A stretch of 23,377 nucleotides of DNA from Spirogloea muscicola (taxonomy: Eukaryota > Streptophyta > Zygnematophyceae > Spirogloeales > Spirogloeaceae). Shown piece by piece: positions 1 through 7,765 of the stretch. Under the pieces are notes generated by a model that was not told the origin of the DNA, did not search any database, and was given only the letters and a program-made list of their open reading frames with translations. Both the position numbers and the translations under genes were made by a program. Positions within the stretch are counted from its first letter, which is position 1. Each line of letters begins with the position of its first letter. The stretch lies in contig WELB01000192.1 of NCBI GenBank assembly GCA_009602725.1, positions 44,003-67,379 on the forward strand. The letters are read 5' to 3'.

Positions 1-175
1 GGCCCGGGCGCTGCACCTTCGTGCCGGCAGAGCCCTCGCTGCTGCCTCTGGCTCTGGCCAGGGGACCCACTTCCAGGAGCCCAGCATCTCTGATCTGCGG
101 CTGCTTACCAGGGGTTACTGAGTGTCTCGTAGCAGCTTTGTTTCTGTTACTTAGCGCTTCCCCTGGCCCCCTTCT
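1..175 (+). pseudogene. 3' end of a LINE relic (copy C), cut by the window edge
   Basis: The first 175 bases match, base for base over long stretches, the 3' end of the larger LINE relic on the opposite strand (2350-2530). Both encode a peptide with the core HLRAGRALAAASGSGQGTHF followed by a short serine- and leucine-rich end. Both then continue into the same C-rich stretch and a copy of the 64-bp hairpin repeat. Nothing upstream is visible, so only the C-terminal tail of the element is here. The peptide motif is seen directly; the family assignment comes from the relic at 2440-4940. Confidence 0.75.
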
Positions 176-239
176 CGTACTCTGTTCATTCTTTTTCGGG
201 CTGGTTGTTCCAGCCCCTATTCTCAATGGGCGAGCACTT
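176..239 (+). repeat. 64-bp hairpin repeat, copy H1
   Basis: A unit that begins CGTACTCTGTTCATT and ends GGGCGAGCACTT. In the middle, GGGCTGG and CCAGCCC can pair as a 7-bp stem around a short loop. Three more units (591-654, 4264-4327, 2282-2347) share the same ends and stem, and two of these are exactly 64 bp. This one follows the 3' tail of LINE copy C directly, the same position that H3 has behind copy B. Confidence 0.8.
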
Positions 240-520
240 TCTTTCGTGGGACCACCGACGGCAGGCCAGGGGCCAGGAGCGCGCGCACCCGCGCCGCCGG
301 CGGCTCTCCACGACCCCCGCGGCTGTCGGAGGCCCCGTGGGGCCCGCTTCATTTCGTGCGGGGCGGGCGGGCGGGCACGGCTCGCCGGCCCCTCCGCTCG
401 CCGGCCTCCAGGGCAGCCACGGCTGAGCACCCCAGCTGCAGTGCCAGCTGCTCCAGCTCCTTCACACCGGGACCCTGCACCGCGTGGTGCGCTTTTGTGC
501 AGCCACGGTGCAGCCGTAGT
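240..520. other. GC-rich stretch, unassigned
   Basis: Very GC-rich sequence between the first hairpin repeat and a broken repeat module. The minus strand has a short open frame (349-561) with a helical, leucine-rich look around ELEQLALQLG, which could be a fragment of an element's open reading frame. I recognise no family and assign no function. Confidence 0.3.
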
Positions 521-530
521 GTGTCTCGCA

Positions 531-773
531 AGCATCGGCGCCACGAAGCGGCGGGTCCCACTCAGCGTGCCCCGCTGGCTTGCCAGGGCTCGCCCTCTGT
601 TCATTCATTTTTGGGCTGGCTTTTCCAGCCCCTACCCTCAATGGGCGAGCACTTCTTCAGATGGAGCAGCTCTTCCGAAGGTGGGGCTAGAGTGGTGTGG
701 CCGGTGGGGGGTAAAAACCAGGAGGCAGGGCATCGCCTATACTTGGCCTCTCGCAGCGCTGTTCATCACAGCC
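531..773 (+). repeat. Composite tail repeat, split by hairpin unit H2
   Basis: Diverged copy of the modules seen intact at 5061-5300. It has the GGCGGGTCCCACT module (531-575) and the start of the CTTGCCAGGGC module (578-590). Then come the inserted 64-bp hairpin unit (591-654), the rest of that module with GAGCAGCTCTTCCGAAGG (656-685), and a weak GGCAGGGCAT...CTTGGCCTCTCGCAGCGCTG module (726-773). The intact copies at 5180-5226 and 5455-5500 lack the hairpin unit, so they serve as empty sites. Confidence 0.65.
591..654 (+). mobile_element. 64-bp hairpin repeat, copy H2, inserted in a repeat module
   Basis: Same ends, length and GGGCTGG/CCAGCCC stem as H1 and H4. It interrupts a module that is continuous in three other places in the window. 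I see no clear target-site duplication around it (left AGGGCT, right CTTCAG), so its insertion is inferred from comparing filled and empty sites, not from a duplication. Confidence 0.7.
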
Positions 774-869
774 CTCTCTCTAGGGCCTGTTATGTAGATC
801 TTTAGATGTGCTTGCTTGTACGTGGCCATTTGGCCTACATTTGTTTCTTGTACACGGAATCTCTAGGGC

Positions 870-990
870 CTGAATTGGCCTCGCTTTGAATCATGCGCAC
901 CGCGCGCCTTCTCTCTAGGAGCATCGGCCCTCGCTCTGGCGGGCGCCACGAACCGGCGGGTCCCACTAAGCTTGCCGCCCTCTCCCGCTC
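870..990 (+). repeat. Composite tail repeat (first two modules)
   Basis: Begins CTGAATTGGCCTC, runs through CACCGCGCGCCTTCTCTC, then AGGAGCATCGGCCCT and GGCGGGTCCCACTAAGCTTGCCGCC. The same modules occur in the same order at 5061-5172, and singly at 2171-2235, 5373-5450, 7651-7716 and, inverted, at 8462-8540. Here they run directly into LINE copy A. The function is unknown; the position suggests tails or non-autonomous derivatives of the local LINE family. Confidence 0.65.
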
Positions 991-999
991 TATTTATCA

Positions 1000-2090
1000 T
1001 TATTACATGTGCTCCGCTCGCCTTCTTCTTGTCCCAAGCAGCTCATCTGGGTTGCTGGGCCCAAGTGGCCTCCACCATCTCCAGTCGCTTCATCCTGAGG
1101 GGCCAGGCTGTTTCAGCACCCGCTATAACGGGTGTTGCAATGGGGAACCTGCCCTTCCAGCTTTCCCTAACCGCAGCACTGCATGACCTCTCGCGCTCTT
1201 TACCAACACTTGCAGAGGGTCATGCAAATTTTGCGGCATGGGCACGCTAGTCTGACAGAAAAGCGCAGGCGCACTACACTCACGCTGCGGACGTGCAGGC
1301 CGCCTCTGAATTGAAGGGACTGCTCAAGGACGATGGACGTGGCCTCACCCGGCTCCTTCCATCAGCTCCCTGGGCGCGACTGAGTGGCTAAACGCTTTGC
1401 CGATATACGAGTCCCTTCGGCTCACAGACAGCCTGTTTCGCACAGCGCTCCACCACCACCTCGGCCTCACCCCCCCTTGCTTGGCTGGCATCCGCCAGTG
1501 CGAGTGTGGCCACATTGCCAATGACAAGCTCAATCTAGCTGCTCATGTGCTGAGATGTGTTGAGGGGGGTGAGCGCATTGCCTCCCACGACTTACTCAGG
1601 GACACTATATTTGGAATTGTGCGAGAGGCGGGGTATCTTCCCGCGATGGAGGTGTCCGGCATCATGCCAATCTCCTCAAGGCGCGGCAAGCCATACGTGC
1701 GGCGTCTGGACGTGGTCGTCACCCCCCGGGGCGGTGGGCCTCGTCTGCTCCTGGACGGGGTACTGATCGACGCATACAAGGCTGGCGCACCTACGTCAAC
1801 CGTGTCTGGCTGGGCCACGTCCAGCGCAGAGCGCACGAAGGAGCGGCACTACCAGGACCATCCTCGAGGGGACCATCTTCATCCGTGTGCCATGGATATC
1901 TACGGAAGCTAGGGCCACTTCAGCATTCCGCAGGCCTTAGTTGCATATTATAAAATGCGGCTCTCACTTAGTTTGCAGCGCTCGCAAGCATTGGCTCTTC
2001 ATCAAAGTGCAGGCCGCGCTCTAAGTCAGGCCTCCGGCTTTTATGGCGGCGCTCCAGCTCCTCAAGTTTGTCGGATTTGTTTGTGCTCAC
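1000..2090 (+). pseudogene. LINE relic copy A: 3' half with zinc knuckle and restriction-like nuclease
   Basis: Residues encoded at 1020-1250 match the post-RT region of copy B (LGSWAQ-type motif here reads LGCWAQ). A frameshift lies near 1382. The frame 1397-1912 then holds a C-x-C-x12-H-x3-C zinc knuckle (QCECG...HVLRC), an HD-L-RD motif and a nuclease core in which two aspartates are 14 residues apart (LDVVV...LLLD), followed by AMDIYG. Spacing and order fit the restriction-endonuclease-like domain of R2- or Dualen-type LINEs. About 1950-2085 still resembles the C-terminal tail (ALHQSAGRAL) but is broken by stops. The reverse transcriptase is missing, so this is a 5'-truncated, dead copy. 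Family type is known biology; activity of an ancestral copy is inferred. Confidence 0.8.
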
Positions 2091-2170
2091 CCGTGGGTAC
2101 TGATGTCAACTTAGGCACCCTAGTTTAGGTCTCCTTATTATGTAGCCCTGTTTACTTTGCCCTAGACTCT

Positions 2171-2281
2171 GCCTGAACAATGTATCGGCTTGAATTGGCC
2201 TCCATTTCATTTCATGCGCCCCGCGCGCCTTCCCCCTCTTGCCAGGGCATCACTCACAGAAGGAGCAGCTCTTCCGAAAGA
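2171..2281 (+). repeat. Tail modules at the junction of two LINE relics
   Basis: Contains GCCTGAACAATGTATCGG and the CGCGCGCCTTC module (2171-2235), then the CTTGCCAGGGCATCACTCACAG...GAGCAGCTCTTCCGAAAG module (2238-2281). It lies between the end of copy A (+) and the hairpin unit that ends copy B (-), so two relics meet tail to tail here. Confidence 0.6.
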
Positions 2282-2347
2282 AAGGGCGCGCCCATTGAGG
2301 ATAGGGGCTGGAGAAGCCTGCCCAAAAAGAGAATGAACAAAAATACG
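2282..2347 (-). repeat. Hairpin repeat, copy H3, at the 3' end of copy B
   Basis: A 66-bp version on the minus strand, read as CGTATTTTTGTTCATTC to GGGCGCGCCCTT. The stem has one changed pair (GGGCAGG against CCAGCCC). It lies about 90 bases beyond the last coding residues of copy B, matching H1 behind copy C. This shared position suggests that the hairpin is a natural part of the 3' tail of this LINE subfamily. Confidence 0.75.
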
Positions 2348-4257
2348 ACAAGGGGGCCAGGGAAAGCGCTAAGAAGAACAAGCACACAAAGAAACAAAGC
2401 AGCTACGGATCACTTGGTAACCCCTGCTAAGCAGCCTTAGGTCAGAGACGCTAGGCTCCTGAAGTGGGTCCCCTGGCCAGAGCCAGAAGCAGCAGCGAGG
2501 GCTCTGCCGGCGCGCAGGTGCAGCGCGCGGGCCATAGACCTCTGCAGCGAGACGGCCAAGCGCATCCGGTACACCTGCACTAACGAACCGCTGCAGGAAA
2601 GTCCACCGGCTCCCCATGGAAACGGCGGACGATGGCGTGGCGGGCGAGCTGGTTGAGCAACTCGAGCCACCGAGCGCCCAACGCCCGTGCATGTCAATCG
2701 CCAGCCGGAAGAAGTCGTCTTCGCGCGGATGATCGGCATATTTGAGCTCCTTAGCCCGAGCAGCGCAGGCGACCGCATACCCAGCCTTGATGGCACGTTG
2801 GGCTGGGTGTGAGCCGTCGTAGGCGTCTGTGGTCACCACGTCCAGGATAAGACGTGGCCCGCCGGCTTGTGGGGTGGCCACGAGATTTACATGACGTGCG
2901 TGGAGACCGTCGGCCCTTTGCTGGAGCGGCATGACGGCGTTGTTCTCCGCTGCCACCGAGAAGCCAGCCTCCACCAGGATACCATGCATCGCATCCCGGA
3001 GGCGGTCGTGGGCCGCTGTCCGCTCGCCGCCGTGGGAACAGCGCAGAACACGAGCGGCCAGCTCCCCAGGCTCGGCCCGTCGCTCGCCACATTCGCACTG
3101 ACGCACGCCCTGGAGACATGGCGGCGGCAAGCCCAGGAGCCGGTGGACGGCACTACGAAATACCTCGTCTGGGAGAGTGAGGGCGTCGGTGAGGGGAAGG
3201 GCCTGGAGCCACGCCGCTGCCCCCGGGGAAGAGGCCGAGTGGAGTCTCGCGCGCCCGCGCATGTCGGCCTCCGGGAGCTGCAGCAAGGCGGTGGTGAAGG
3301 CTGCCTTGTTGATTGCGCCTGGTGAGTTTTCTGGTCAGCCTGGAAGAGCAGGTCGGAGGTGTGCGCGAGGTGCTCAAACTGGACCGCCTGGCCCGCCAGA
3401 TCCGGGTGCGCCTCGAGCAGCTCCTGGTGGGCAGAGTGGAGCGACGCCTGGAAAGGCAGCACGCCTGTATTGACCTCCACCACCGCCCACTCCAGCGCAC
3501 GCCGGCCGTGGACCAAGAAGCGCTGGGACACGGAGGCGGCTGTCTGGGCCCAGCTGCCGAGATACGTTGCCCTGCAGGAACGGACGAGCGGGCGCAGGCC
3601 GAGACCACCGAAGCTGGGGGGTAGTGTCGCCTGGTGAAGAGCGGCCGGCGACTGGATGAAGCCCTGGTGGCGGACCAGGGCCGCCAGGCTCGCCACCATG
3701 CCTGCGTCGAAACCCTCATACGCCGCCAGCGCCCCTGGGGAGGGCGGAGTGGCACGCGCCAAATACTGGGACTCTGCGCAATCGCCTTGGTCAGCATGGC
3801 CGAAGACAGTTGCATGTCGTGCAGCTCGGGGAGCCGGGCCGCAGGCTGGAGGTGCTCCTCGAGGCGGGCGCGCAGCTGCCCTCTACGAAGGACGGCGCAC
3901 CGATGGGGACCCATAGGAGGGTGAGGCCGTCTGCAGGGGTCAGGCATCCGGGGGTCAGCGCCAGGTTGGATGGGAGGCTGCAGGGGAACCAAGCTGCGCA
4001 CTTCGACGCCCGGGTGGACAAGCCGAGGGTGGCCGGCTGCAGCTCGAAGGTACCGAAGGCCGCCGCCAAGTCTTCCGGAGGGCCCACCATGGTGGTGTCG
4101 TCGGCAAAGGTTGGCAGTAGGACCCCTGGGTGTGCCGCCGCGGTAGCCTGCAGAGCCCGGTGGTGAGTGAGCGCAAAATAGAAGCCGGCGAGGGGGTCCC
4201 CTTGCCGCGTGCCCGCTTGAGACTGCAGGACCTCCACTTGGTCCCCCCTGGTCCTCC

Positions 4258-4333
4258 AGAAGGAAGTGCTCGCCCATTGAGGATAGGGGCTGGAAAAGCC
4301 AGCCCAAAAAAGAATGAACAGAGTACGAGAAGG
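4258..4333 (-). mobile_element. 64-bp hairpin repeat, copy H4, inside the reverse transcriptase
   Basis: The unit spans 4264-4327 and is flanked on each side by AGAAGG (4258-4263 and 4328-4333). It sits between the PSDLL and QGDPL parts of the reverse transcriptase, which lie in different frames. Removing the unit with one flanking hexamer (70 bases) joins them in one frame, giving the normal spacing before the QGDPL block. Caution: the left hexamer is also next to H1, so it may belong to the unit and not be a true target duplication. Confidence 0.75.
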
Positions 4334-4631
4334 GGGGAACAATTCCGAGGAGGTCGCTGGGCTGGCTGTACCCAAAGCGTAAAAAGGGTACCAGGGAGGG
4401 GAAGGCGGCCCGGAGCTCCTCCGCAAAGCTCCACGGTGTTGAACGCATTTCTAACGTCGACAGCCAGTACTAGCCACCCCGGGTGTTGGTCCAAAGTCGC
4501 ATGGACCGCGTGGACCACGGCCTCGCCTCCACTCCGCAGCCCAGCGCCGTATTGATGTGGCGCCAGGTGCACCTGCGCCGGCCCCGCATGCTGCTGCCAG
4601 AAAACGCGGCTCACCAAGCGGTAGAGGACCT

Positions 4632-4847
4632 CCCCAATGAAGAAGGCTGATGTCTTAGTCCTAGTCGTTCGCACTCAAGCTCCCTCAGACCTTGTCCATT
4701 CTTTTGGGCTGGCCTTTCCCAGCCACCAGTCAATCTGGCCGCGCTTTCTCTCAATGAAGAAGAGCTCACCCATAGAGAAGAGGGGCTGGCAAAGCCAACC
4801 CAAAAGAATGGACAATGTCCAATGCCAAGGAAAGAAGTGCCCCAATG
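4632..4847 (-). mobile_element. 200-bp inverted hairpin dimer with 8-bp target-site duplication
   Basis: An insertion at 4640-4839 is flanked by the exact direct repeat CCCCAATG (4632-4639 and 4840-4847). It splits the reverse transcriptase between GVRPIAIG and EVLYRL. Deleting the insert and one repeat (208 bases) restores one continuous frame across this conserved motif. Inside, two diverged copies of the hairpin repeat face each other: arms near 4692-4724 and 4784-4815 both read as TTGTCCATTCTTTTGGG in opposite directions. The outer ends (AAGAAGGC on one side, CACTTCTTT on the other strand) do not form clear terminal inverted repeats. There is no coding capacity, so it was moved in trans. 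Confidence 0.85.
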
Positions 4848-4940
4848 GCAATGGGCCTGACTCCCCCGCTCGGCTTGTCGAGGGCGAGTAACGAGCTCCG
4901 AAGGTGGACGAGACTTTCGTGCCAGGGGGGAAGCGAGGAG

Positions 4941-5000
4941 GCCAGGGCATTTCCCAGACTATCAGTATCAGAGGCTTGGCCTCTCGCAGGGCTGCTCATT
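4941..5000 (+). repeat. Tail module copy next to the LINE copy B 5' limit
   Basis: Reads GGCCAGGGCATTTCCCAGAC, then a CAGTATC core and GCTTGGCCTCTCGCAG. Near-identical modules are at 5238-5297 and 5512-5577, with a weak one at 726-773. It marks the point where recognisable reverse-transcriptase coding sequence of copy B ends on its 5' side. Confidence 0.6.
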
Positions 5001-5060
5001 GGCAGTCACCTATCCCTCCCCTCCAAAATCTTGCACTCCTTTATACCTGAAAACGTATTT

Positions 5061-5300
5061 GCCTGAATTGGCCTCCCTTCATTCAATGCACGCCGCCCCC
5101 TCTCTAGGAGCATCGGCCCTTGCTCCGGCGGCGCCATGCACCGGCGGGTCCAACTAAGCTTGCCGCCATCTCCCCTGTCTTGCCAGGGCACCGCCCACAG
5201 TAAAGAGCAGCTCATCCGAAGGTGGGCGAGAGCATGTGTGGGCCAGGGCATTCCCTAGACTTTCAGTATTGGAGGCTTGGCCTTGCGCAGCACTGTTTTT
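5061..5300 (+). repeat. Composite tail repeat, most complete copy
   Basis: Four modules in order: GCCTGAATTGGCCTC (5061-5108), AGGAGCATCGGCCCTTGCTC to CTTGCCGCC (5109-5172), CTTGCCAGGGCACC to GCTCATCCGAAGG (5180-5226) and GGCCAGGGCATT to TTGGCCTTGCGCAGCACTG (5238-5297). A second partial copy follows at 5373-5577, so the pair is a loose tandem array. The minus strand stays open over both and shares the residues EQGPMLL, so a worn coding origin on that strand is possible. I do not recognise a family. Confidence 0.65.
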
Positions 5301-5372
5301 CTTTCACTGTAGTCCCTGCTTAGCTGTGTGGTTTTGGCGCCTTCCGGCCCTTTCTGCTGGCACTGCTCCCTC

Positions 5373-5577
5373 CCTAGGAGCATCGGCCCTTGCTCCGGCA
5401 GCGCCACGAAACGGCGGGTACCACTGGGCTCGACGCCATCTCCCCGCTGTCTAGCCAAGGCATCCCTCACTGACGGAGCAGCTTTTCAGGAAGGTGGGCC
5501 AGAGTTGTGTAGCCAGGGCACTTCCCAGACTTCCAGTGTCGTGAGGCTTGGCCTTTCACAGCCACCGCTCCATCTTT
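5373..5577 (+). repeat. Composite tail repeat, second tandem copy
   Basis: Three of the four modules of the neighbouring repeat in the same order: AGGAGCATCGGCCCTTGCTC (5373-5450), the AGCCAAGGCATCCCTCACTG module (5455-5500) and the AGCCAGGGCACTTCCCAGAC module (5512-5577). The short stretch between the two copies contains AGCTGTGTGGTTTTGGCGCC, a motif that also follows the LINE tails at 7447-7467, 7625-7650 and, inverted, 7910-7930. Confidence 0.6.
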
Positions 5578-5589
5578 AGGACAGCACTT

Positions 5590-7105
5590 TCACCTGGCGA
5601 TTGTACACCAAAAGAAGCTACTCGTCCAGTGCACACCAGCAGTTGAGGCTTTTGCTATGTACGCACCATACTCCGCACACATTGGCAGGCAAAGGACTCG
5701 TGTTTGTGATACTCAGCGGCGCATGTTGTGACAAGCACACCGCAGTCAAAGTAGGTGACTGTCAATGTTGCTAACGATATGCCAAAATATCAGCCGGTGT
5801 GGGGCCAACACCCACACAATGCTCGGCTTGTGGGCTTTGCCCGCAGCCATGTGTTGCTGCTTTCGGCTTCTAGCCCATGTATTAAGTGGTCTTTGTGACA
5901 TTGGAGCACCCCTTTGAAAGGTCATCGCCAAGGGGATGAACTACCTCAAAGCACTCACTAGTTACAACGGCTTGTCATCTGACGATAGCTATTTGTAAAA
6001 GAATGTCGCTCGAGGCAGGACCCTGCTCTTCTGAGCTGCATTGGTGCCGCTTCCTTCGACTGTTGGGGCGGGACCTCTTTCGGGGGAAGCCCGCTCCAGG
6101 TGGCTCTTCTTCCAAGTCCCGCAGTGTGGTGTATATTTGGTAAGACAACACTCCCAACTTCACCATGCTACTTGGCTAGAGTCGATCGGTCATGGATCAC
6201 GCACCCTTTGACGTCAAAGGCCTTCCTTACCTCTAATCAAGAAAGTTGCCTGCTTGAAGCCACTTGTAGACCTCGCATCCCCAATAGATATCCTAAGTGC
6301 GTTGAAGGCGACTTCAGTTGGGGGGGCGTTTGGGTGCGTCAGATCGTGGCCAGCCACTGCTCGGTGGGCTTGCGTGATCCCTACAAGACAATGGCAAGCG
6401 CTCTGCATCCATAATGCTTATCAAAAGAGCGAGGAGCGATCTCAGTGTCTATGTCAGATAACAATTCATGTAAGCTCACTGTCGTCAACACGTAGCAGAT
6501 TCATCGACCACCCAAGCTTTGGAAACTACTGAGCAGAATATCGTGTAAGTATACTGAGGGTACTTCATGTTGTCCCAATCAACTGGAGCAAGATGGCCAT
6601 TTGATCTGCTGGTCTGCTGATGGCAGCATATCTGTACAAACTCTTGCCCAACGATTGGGTGGCCACATCCAGCACGTGCTGATGGTTGTCGATCCGGTTA
6701 TTGCAACAAGTCGCCACCTGTCCAGGTCACCTCTTGGTGCTCATCAAAGATGCGTTAGCGGTTACCATGTACAAGGCGTAGCAGGGTCACGCCCTCCTAG
6801 CAATATCAGCTACTATTGCATTGGTACGTCGGGTCTCCTCAATGCTGGTCGCTTTGCCCAAGCAATCTCCTTACCGCAGGTGAGGAAGGCCGCCGACGAG
6901 CTGAGCTCGGGGCCTATACTTTGGAGCGCCAATGGGGGCTCGGCGCTTCCTCTGTAGGGCGTTGTGAAGCTGATGAGTCACCTTTGAGTTACACAGTGGG
7001 GTTTGTGACAGGGACAGCTGGCAATGTGCCAATACGCTGCAGCGTTGGGCTGCCATTTTGCAATGCATCTGCATGCTGGCTGTGCCTTAGCTGATTGCTC
7101 GATAC
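5590..7105. other. 1.5-kb unassigned stretch
   Basis: No open frame here has a recognisable motif, a plausible exon pattern or similarity to the neighbouring repeats. The longest frames (6100-6414 and 6601-6957, plus strand) are short and show no family signature. Composition is lower in GC than on either side. The only structure I see is a 16-bp perfect palindrome at 6205-6220. It may be an older, unrecognisable part of the transposon block. Confidence 0.4.
6205..6220. repeat. 16-bp perfect palindrome with a TGACGTCA core
   Basis: CCTTTGACGTCAAAGG reads the same on both strands and contains TGACGTCA, the consensus for CRE-type bZIP factors. It is about 2.6 kb from the nearest start codon and not near any gene I can define, so regulatory use is only a possibility. 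Confidence 0.35.
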
Positions 7106-7109
7106 ACAT

Positions 7110-7475
7110 AGCTGATAGCTCGCCGGCGATGGACGAGCACGGCGTTTGGCAGTCGGTGGCTGGACCTCACAGCAGCAACTTGCACAGCGCCATTAATCGT
7201 CGGCAGAGACAGAAAGGTGAGCTGCCCAACTTCAACGCCGCCTGGTCGCTTGCCCAGGTGCTCCGCATGCAGCTAACCATCTTCTTCCAGCATTCACAGG
7301 CTCAGGCAGTGCACTTGCGGGCCGGCCGAGCTTCAACTGGTACTTTTGGGTCTCGTCGAGGTGCCTCTTTACCAGCTGCAATTTACTCCGACTTCCGGCT
7401 GCTGACTCGGGGTCCTTAAGCTTCCACTTAAATGTAGTCTCTTGCATGGCTGTGTGCTTTTGGCGCCAGTCGGCC
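7110..7475 (+). pseudogene. LINE relic copy D: C-terminal tail and 3' flank
   Basis: Begins with AMDEHGVW, equivalent to the AIDMHGRW that follows the nuclease domain in copy B. It continues through NFNAAWSLAQVLRMQL to AVHLRAGRA, then SDFRLLTRG near the end. These match the C-terminal parts of copies B and C. The sequence then runs into the GTGTGCTTTTGGCGCC motif. It is more diverged than copies B and C, so it is probably an older insertion. Confidence 0.7.
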
Positions 7476-7484
7476 TGATGGACC

Positions 7485-7560
7485 TTGTCCATTGGTTGTG
7501 GGGTGGCTTTCCACAGCCATCGCCCTCTACTATTGGAATGGTCTTTCTTGCTTTGAAAGA
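7485..7560 (+). repeat. Diverged hairpin repeat
   Basis: CCTTGTCCATTGGTTGTGGG is followed by GTGGCTTTCCACAGCC. TGTGG and CCACA can pair in place of the usual GGGCTGG/CCAGCCC. The later part (GAAAGAGCTCACTTCTTCTC) matches the far end of the units inside the 200-bp dimer. It sits behind the tail of LINE copy D, as H1 and H3 sit behind C and B. Confidence 0.5.
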
Positions 7561-7650
7561 GCTCACTTCTTCTCAATACCTTCATCAGGGTTCTTCTTTT
7601 CTGATGCAAATTACTCTCACTGGTTAGCTGTGTGGTTAGGCGCCTTTCGG

Positions 7651-7765
7651 CTGAACAATGTATCTGAAAATATTGGCCATCCTCTAACATGTGCACCGCG
7701 CGCCTTCTCTCTCTTTTGGCCCTTTGGAGCTTGTTCATTCTTTCTGGGCTGGATTTTCCTTTCTT
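7651..7765 (+). repeat. Tail module and partial hairpin repeat
   Basis: GCTGAACAATGTATCTG to CACCGCGCGCCTTCTCTC (7651-7716) is the first module of the composite repeat. GCTTGTTCATTCTTTCTGGG (7731-7750) is the first part of a hairpin unit, which breaks off at about 7765, where a minus-strand LINE fragment begins. Confidence 0.5.

Larger units (their letters stand above)
2440..4940 (-). pseudogene. LINE relic copy B: reverse transcriptase, zinc knuckle, restriction-like nuclease
   Basis: The largest relic. Reading 4940 to 2440 on the minus strand: an RT start with KPSGGVRPIAIG (about 4880-4840); EVLYRLVSRVF (after an insertion); block A with LAVDVRNAFNTV (near 4440); block B with SQAGTRQGDPLAG (near 4200); block C with FADDTTM, the FADD version of the catalytic pair (near 4085). 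Then comes a thumb-like region (FGGLGL, LGSWAQ) at 3600-3320, a knuckle QCECG...RVLRC in which the expected histidine is arginine, and a nuclease core in which the first aspartate is asparagine (VNLVA...LILD). The tail is HLRAGRALAAASG. At least four frame shifts plus two insertions break it, so it cannot make a product. No ORF1 or APE endonuclease is visible; the 5' side stops at a repeat module near 4940. Confidence 0.9.

Noticed and set aside
21-797. A 258-codon plus-strand open frame at the left edge
   Set aside because: It runs through a LINE tail, a hairpin repeat and broken modules in a GC-rich region. The frame does not follow any conserved motif, so it is open by composition.
2867-3624. 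Plus-strand open frames opposite the LINE relic
   Set aside because: The minus strand carries the conserved thumb, zinc-knuckle and nuclease residues. The plus-strand frames have none.
4258-4847. The two insertions in the reverse transcriptase as spliceable introns (introners)
   Set aside because: The GT and AG sites I could find near their borders do not join the frames in phase, whereas excision with the flanking duplication does. Splicing in other copies is not excluded.
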